Shown in pieces: positions 60,522 through 64,000 of a DNA stretch of 64,000 nucleotides (positions within the stretch are counted from its first letter, which is position 1; every line of letters starts with the position of its first letter). The notes beneath the pieces were generated by a model. That model was not told where the DNA came from and ran no database searches. It saw nothing but the letters and a program-made list of their open reading frames with translations. Source of the DNA: Alphaproteobacteria bacterium (GTDB taxonomy: Bacteria; Pseudomonadota; Alphaproteobacteria; UBA8366); the NCBI GenBank assembly GCA_009377445.1, contig WHUA01000020.1, positions 1-64,000 on the forward strand. Direction: 5' to 3'. A program made the position numbers and the translations under genes.

Positions 60522-62081
60522 TCAGAAGCCGAAGGGGCTGCGGCGCGGCGCCGACGCGGCCCCTTTGACCTGCGCGACGACGACGGACTGGCCCTCCTTC
60601 AGGTCGCCGCGGACCAGTTCGGTAACGCTGCCGTCGCTGATCCCGACGCTGACGCTGACCGGTGTCAGGTCGCCGGAGCCATTCAGCACCCAAAGCTGCG
60701 CCCGCCGGCTCGCGCTCTGATCGCGCTTGCGCGCCAGCTCGGCGTACCGCGCGCGCTGCCTTTCGTTGAGGAGCGGAGCGATCTCCTTGCGGCTGTTCTC
60801 CCGCATCGTGCGAAGCGCGCGGCGGATCTCCTCCTGCTCGATGCCCTGGTCGCGCATCGCCTTGGCGCGCACCTCGATTCCGGCATAGACGGCCCGGATA
60901 TCGCGCTGCTGTTCGGCGCTGAGCTCGAGCGACTTGGTCAGCCGCTCGATGCGCTGCTCCATCCGGTCGCTGCTTTGCCCGTTCCGCGCCGCCTGCTCCC
61001 GCGCCGCCGCGTCCGCCGGGCGGAAGCGCAGCGCGGCATTCTCGATCTTCAGCACGTCCTCGCGCGCGCCGACGACCATGGTTACGTTGGCGGTCATGCC
61101 CGGCAGCAGGCTGAAATCCGGATTCTGCGCGCCGACGATGACGGTGTAGGTGACGACATTCGAAATCTCCGTCGGCGCCTTGCGGATCTGGGTCACCTTC
61201 CCCGAATACTCCCGCTCCGGAAACGCGTCCACGGTGAAGGTTACTTCCTGCTCCTGCTGGATGCGGCCGATATCGGCCTCGTCCACGCTCACCTCGACTT
61301 GCATCTCGCGAAGGTCCTGGGCGATGGTGAACAGCGTCGGCGCCTGCAGGCTTGCCGCCACGGTCTGGCCGACGTCGACGTTGCGGCTGATGACCACGCC
61401 GTCGACCGGCGAGCGGATGATCGTGTAGCTCAGGTCGAGCTGGCGCTGCTTCAGCTCGGCCTTTTTCTCCTCGACCGACGCATGGGCGTGCTGGACCTGC
61501 GCCTCCTGCATCTTGAGTTTCGCCACCGTGCCGTTCACTTTGGCCACCGCCTGGTCCTTCACCGACACCGCCTTGTCGACGACGCTCTGCGCCACGGCGC
61601 GGCGGCCCAGCAGCTCCTTCTTGCGGGCGAAGTCCTGCTCGGCATCCTTAAGCACCGATTTGGCGCCGTCGATATCGGCCTTCATGGCGATGAGCGACGC
61701 TTCCTGCATGCTGACATTGGAGCGCGCGACCTGGAGGTCCGCTTCGAGCTGCCAGACCTTGGCCTCGAAGGCGGCGGGATCGAGCCGTCCGATCACCTGC
61801 CCCGCCTTCACCGGCGAGTTGAAGTCGGCCAGGAGCTCGGCGATCTTTCCCGATACCTGCGAGCCGACCAGCACCGTGACCACCGGGCGCAGGCTGCCGC
61901 TGGCCGACACGACGCTCTTGATGTCGCCGCGCGAAACCTTCGCGAAGCGGTAGACCGGCTTCTCGGTGCTGAAACCGTCCCCGAAAAAGAAGATGCCGGC
62001 GGCAGCCGCGGCCAGCACGGCGGCGCCTACCCAGATCCCGCGCCGCAGCCAGGGACGCGACAGAGACGCTCGAAATATCAT
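60522..62081 (-). CDS. MacA-like periplasmic adaptor with a Spy/CpxP-like helical insert
   Basis: A 519-residue membrane fusion protein: an N-terminal anchor (GIWVGAAVLAAAAAGIFFFG near residue 18), a lipoyl half, an alpha-helical hairpin (about 100-230), the second lipoyl half (LSYTIIRSPVDGVVISRNVDVGQTV near 215), and a beta-barrel. Between about residues 352 and 455 it has an extra, helical, Arg/Glu-rich stretch with SLELSAEQQRDIRAVYAG and IAPLLNERQRARYAEL, which resembles the LTxxQ repeats of Spy/CpxP chaperones. The typical end part (LWVLNGSGDLTPVSVSVG) resumes after it. It is the first gene of the adaptor-ATPase-permease operon. Confidence 0.9.
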   Translation of the reverse strand: MIFRASLSRPWLRRGIWVGAAVLAAAAAGIFFFGDGFSTEKPVYRFAKVSRGDIKSVVSASGSLRPVVTVLVGSQVSGKIAELLADFNSPVKAGQVIGRLDPAAFEAKVWQLEADLQVARSNVSMQEASLIAMKADIDGAKSVLKDAEQDFARKKELLGRRAVAQSVVDKAVSVKDQAVAKVNGTVAKLKMQEAQVQHAHASVEEKKAELKQRQLDLSYTIIRSPVDGVVISRNVDVGQTVAASLQAPTLFTIAQDLREMQVEVSVDEADIGRIQQEQEVTFTVDAFPEREYSGKVTQIRKAPTEISNVVTYTVIVGAQNPDFSLLPGMTANVTMVVGAREDVLKIENAALRFRPADAAAREQAARNGQSSDRMEQRIERLTKSLELSAEQQRDIRAVYAGIEVRAKAMRDQGIEQEEIRRALRTMRENSRKEIAPLLNERQRARYAELARKRDQSASRRAQLWVLNGSGDLTPVSVSVGISDGSVTELVRGDLKEGQSVVVAQVKGAASAPRRSPFGF

Positions 62082-62269
62082 GGCCCTAGTGACTTTCGTT
62101 AAAGACCGCCGAGAATACGGCCTCGGCGGCGACGATCCCTTCCGGATTCTGCCCGGATTCTGGAAGGAATCTGGTCATTCGCGCCGCCTTTGTGAAGGGG
62201 GGTATCCCGCCGTGCCTGCCCGGGCGCCTGGAGGAAGACTCGAAGCGTCGATTCGCGCTACAAAGCGCC

Positions 62270-62644
62270 ATGCGACGCATCAGGATCACGGTGGGCAAGG
62301 TCGCGGTCGACGTCGAGCTGCTCGGCACGCCGACGGCGGACGCCATCCACGAAGCCCTACCCTTCTCCGCCAAGGCGATGACCTGGGGCGAGGAGGTCTA
62401 TTTCCCGGCCCCGGTCAGCGCAAGGCGCGAGGCCGATGCGCGGGCCGTCGTCGAGCCCGGCGAGATCGCCTTCTGGACCGACGGCGACGCCATCGCCATC
62501 GGCTTCGGCCCGACGCCGATCTCGAAGAACGGCGAGATCCGCCTCGCCAGCCCCTGCAACATCTTCGGCCGGGCGCTCACCGACGTGCGCAAGCTGGCCC
62601 CGATCCGCGGCGGCGAGGCCATCAAGGTCGAAAAGCTGGGGTAG
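62270..62644 (+). CDS. cyclophilin-like fold protein (Cyclophil_like/DUF369)
   Basis: A 124-residue single-domain protein, ATG 62270. RITVGKVAVDVELLGTPTADAIHEALPFSAKAMTWGEEVYF spans its first half; WGEEVYF and EPGEIAFWTDGDAIAIGFGPTPIS near residues 65-85 are the family marks. The fold resembles cyclophilin, but prolyl isomerase activity is not established for the family. It is divergent from the adaptor gene. Confidence 0.85.
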   Translation: MRRIRITVGKVAVDVELLGTPTADAIHEALPFSAKAMTWGEEVYFPAPVSARREADARAVVEPGEIAFWTDGDAIAIGFGPTPISKNGEIRLASPCNIFGRALTDVRKLAPIRGGEAIKVEKLG

Positions 62645-62669
62645 CGGCTGCCCAAGCCAAGCCGGCTCT

Positions 62670-62796
62670 TCCCTCTCTGCCCCTTCGGGGCGGAGAGGGT
62701 CAGGGAGAGGTGGGGTTGGCACGGCATACAGCACGATCGACACCTCACCCGGCGCGCGGCGCGCGCCACCCTCTCCGCCACTCCGGCGGAGAGGGT
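62670..62796. repeat. family B palindromic repeat
   Basis: CCCTCTCTGCCCCTTCGGGGCGGAGAGGG at its left end and CCCTCTCCGCCACTCCGGCGGAGAGGG at its right end enclose GGGAGAGGTGGGG and CACCTCACCC, exactly as at 21.5 kb. It lies between two convergent genes. Confidence 0.88.
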
Positions 62797-62809
62797 AAAC
62801 GCAGCCCCT

Positions 62810-63679
62810 TCAATACGGCCGGTCGCCCCGCACGAGGATGCGGTAGAGCTTGCGGTGCTGGCTGTGGTCGTAGTCGAAGCCGGCCTTATGCATCGCCGAG
62901 CGGTTGTCGACGATAAGCATGTCGCCCAGCCGGTACTCGTGGACGTAGGTGAATTCCGGCTTGATCGCCGTTTCCAGCAGCTTGTCGAGGAATTCCTGCG
63001 TCTCCTCCGCCTCCATGCCGAGGATGTTCTCGGTCTTGCTATTGTGGAACCAGATCGCCTTGGTGCCGCGATCCGGATGGGTGCGCACGAGCGGCTGGAT
63101 CGTCGGCGGGGCTTTCGCTTCCATCTGATCGTTCAGGACGTCGGGATTGGAGATCTTGAAGCGGGCGCTGCTGATCAGCGTATTGGCCGTCTTCATGTCC
63201 GTGATGCGCTTCTTGATGTCCTCCGGCAGCGCCTCGTAGGCATCCCGCATGTTGCAGACCGACGTGCCGCCGCCATGGTCAGGCAGGGCCACCGGATAGA
63301 GCATCGTGAACTTCGGCGGGCGCTCCTGGTTCGTGTGGTCGGTATGCCAGGTGGCGTTCTTTCCCACCTTCGCCTGCTGGCCCTTGCTGTCCTTGTGGCG
63401 GTTGTCGAGCACGCTCACCAGCGGCAGGCCGTCCACGAGGTAGCGCCGGTTCTGGTCTTCCATCAGCTCGCCGAACAGCTCGGCTGCCGCCTGGTATTGC
63501 GCCGCCGTGAACTGCTGATCGCGGATGACCAGGGCCACGTTGTCGACCGCGGCGTCGTACAGGCGCTTGCGGGTCGCCTCGTCGATCGGCTCACGCAGGT
63601 CGATGCCGGTCACCTCGGCGCCGATATGTTCCTTGATCTTGGTGATCTTCATGGTCCGTTCTCTGGCGAGCACGCTCAT
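62810..63679 (-). CDS. TauD/TfdA family Fe(II)/2-oxoglutarate dioxygenase
   Basis: A 289-residue dioxygenase. The N-terminal IGAEVTGIDLREPIDEAT near residue 19 is family-typical. The iron ligands are H-x-D in NATWHTDHTNQERPP near 108 and the distal His in NRSAMHKAGFDYD near 262; the 2-oxoglutarate Arg follows in HRKLYRILVRGDRPY. I kept ATG 63679 because of a strong GAGGGG site 8 bases upstream; ATG 63652 (MKITKIKE) is also possible and better matches family starts. Substrate is unknown (taurine, sulfonates or aryloxyacetates in relatives). Confidence 0.9.
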   Translation of the reverse strand: MSVLARERTMKITKIKEHIGAEVTGIDLREPIDEATRKRLYDAAVDNVALVIRDQQFTAAQYQAAAELFGELMEDQNRRYLVDGLPLVSVLDNRHKDSKGQQAKVGKNATWHTDHTNQERPPKFTMLYPVALPDHGGGTSVCNMRDAYEALPEDIKKRITDMKTANTLISSARFKISNPDVLNDQMEAKAPPTIQPLVRTHPDRGTKAIWFHNSKTENILGMEAEETQEFLDKLLETAIKPEFTYVHEYRLGDMLIVDNRSAMHKAGFDYDHSQHRKLYRILVRGDRPY

Positions 63680-63810
63680 TCCATTCCCCTCACGATGTTG
63701 AACCGCAGGATGCCGGTAACAGCTCTCTGAACCCGATTGGTTAGAATATTACCCCGTCCCTCATGCCGTGTCACACTGGCGGGGCGGCAACCATAACCAG
63801 GGAGGACACC

Positions 63811-64000
63811 ATGAACGGCTTGCTCGAAGGCCATCTCGCCGCGGTCACGGGCGGCGCTTCCGGGATCGGCCGCGCCATCGCCAGGGGCTTCGCCGCGCAA
63901 GGCGCCGAGGTCGCGGTCCTGGACGCGAATGCCGCTGCGGCCGAGGCCGTCTGCCGGGAAATCCTCGGCGCCGGGCACAAGGCCCACGCCATCGCGCTCG
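63811..64000 (+). CDS. SDR family oxidoreductase, N-terminal fragment
   Basis: The ATG at 63811 follows GGGAGGA. Only 63 codons are in the window. The cofactor motif AVTGGASGIGRAIARGFA is present from residue 11, with LDANAAAAEAV near 40. The active-site part lies outside the window. It is divergent from the TauD gene, 131 bases away. Confidence 0.85.
   Translation, partial: MNGLLEGHLAAVTGGASGIGRAIARGFAAQGAEVAVLDANAAAAEAVCREILGAGHKAHAIAL

Overview
The window is a 64 kb piece of a high-GC chromosome, most likely from an alphaproteobacterium of the Rhodospirillales type. This is inferred from the hopanoid genes, the many CaiB, TauD, RraA and SDR genes, the PAS-like small proteins and the dispersed palindromic intergenic repeats. 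I see no rRNA, tRNA, CRISPR array, prophage or plasmid backbone. About 59 protein genes are supported; two of them are cut by the window ends.

Layout. 0-4.7 kb: end of an MFS gene, a large MscS-type channel with an alpha/beta hydrolase, and a phytase-like esterase. 4.8-12.1 kb: a type I secretion operon (ABC exporter, HlyD adaptor, TolC channel) divergent from a CHASE2 adenylate/guanylate cyclase. 12.2-25.2 kb: metabolic genes (CaiB CoA-transferase, enoyl-CoA hydratase, RraA, a cysteine-dioxygenase-like cupin, aspartate dehydrogenase, HD phosphohydrolase, two TauE/SafE exporters, a Rieske ferredoxin and its reductase, a MOSC protein, a D-glutamate-cyclase/UPF0317 protein). A RAYT transposase sits here between two copies of its palindrome.

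25.3-41.6 kb is the centre of the window. It is a combined isoprenoid-supply and hopanoid locus: ispG, hpnC, a PhyH-type Fe/2-oxoglutarate oxygenase, dxs, hpnD, hpnE, shc and hpnG run toward hpnH, ispH, hpnA, a CDP-alcohol phosphatidyltransferase and a nucleotidyltransferase, with hpnM divergent at the end. Dxs, IspG and IspH belong to the MEP route to isoprenyl diphosphates. HpnD, HpnC and HpnE make squalene, Shc cyclises it, HpnH adds adenosine and HpnG removes adenine. The two linked head-group-type genes and the oxygenase are not part of the standard hpn set and suggest an unrecognised hopanoid or phospholipid modification.

41.8-64 kb: MFS, CaiB, SDR, MaoC and iron-ADH-family genes, an SbmA/YddA-like ABC protein, a GH1 glycosidase, a SulP-STAS-cNMP transporter, an unknown lipoprotein between inverted repeats, a MacA/MacB-type efflux set, a cyclophilin-like protein, a TauD dioxygenase and the start of an SDR. 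Several intact genes here have lost family-defining catalytic residues (the SDR at 45.6 kb, the iron-ADH homologue at 49.7 kb, the ABC protein at 51.1 kb).

Intergenic regions carry at least four families of palindromic repeats, including a composite element of about 165 bp present in opposite orientations at 46.6 and 58.4 kb.
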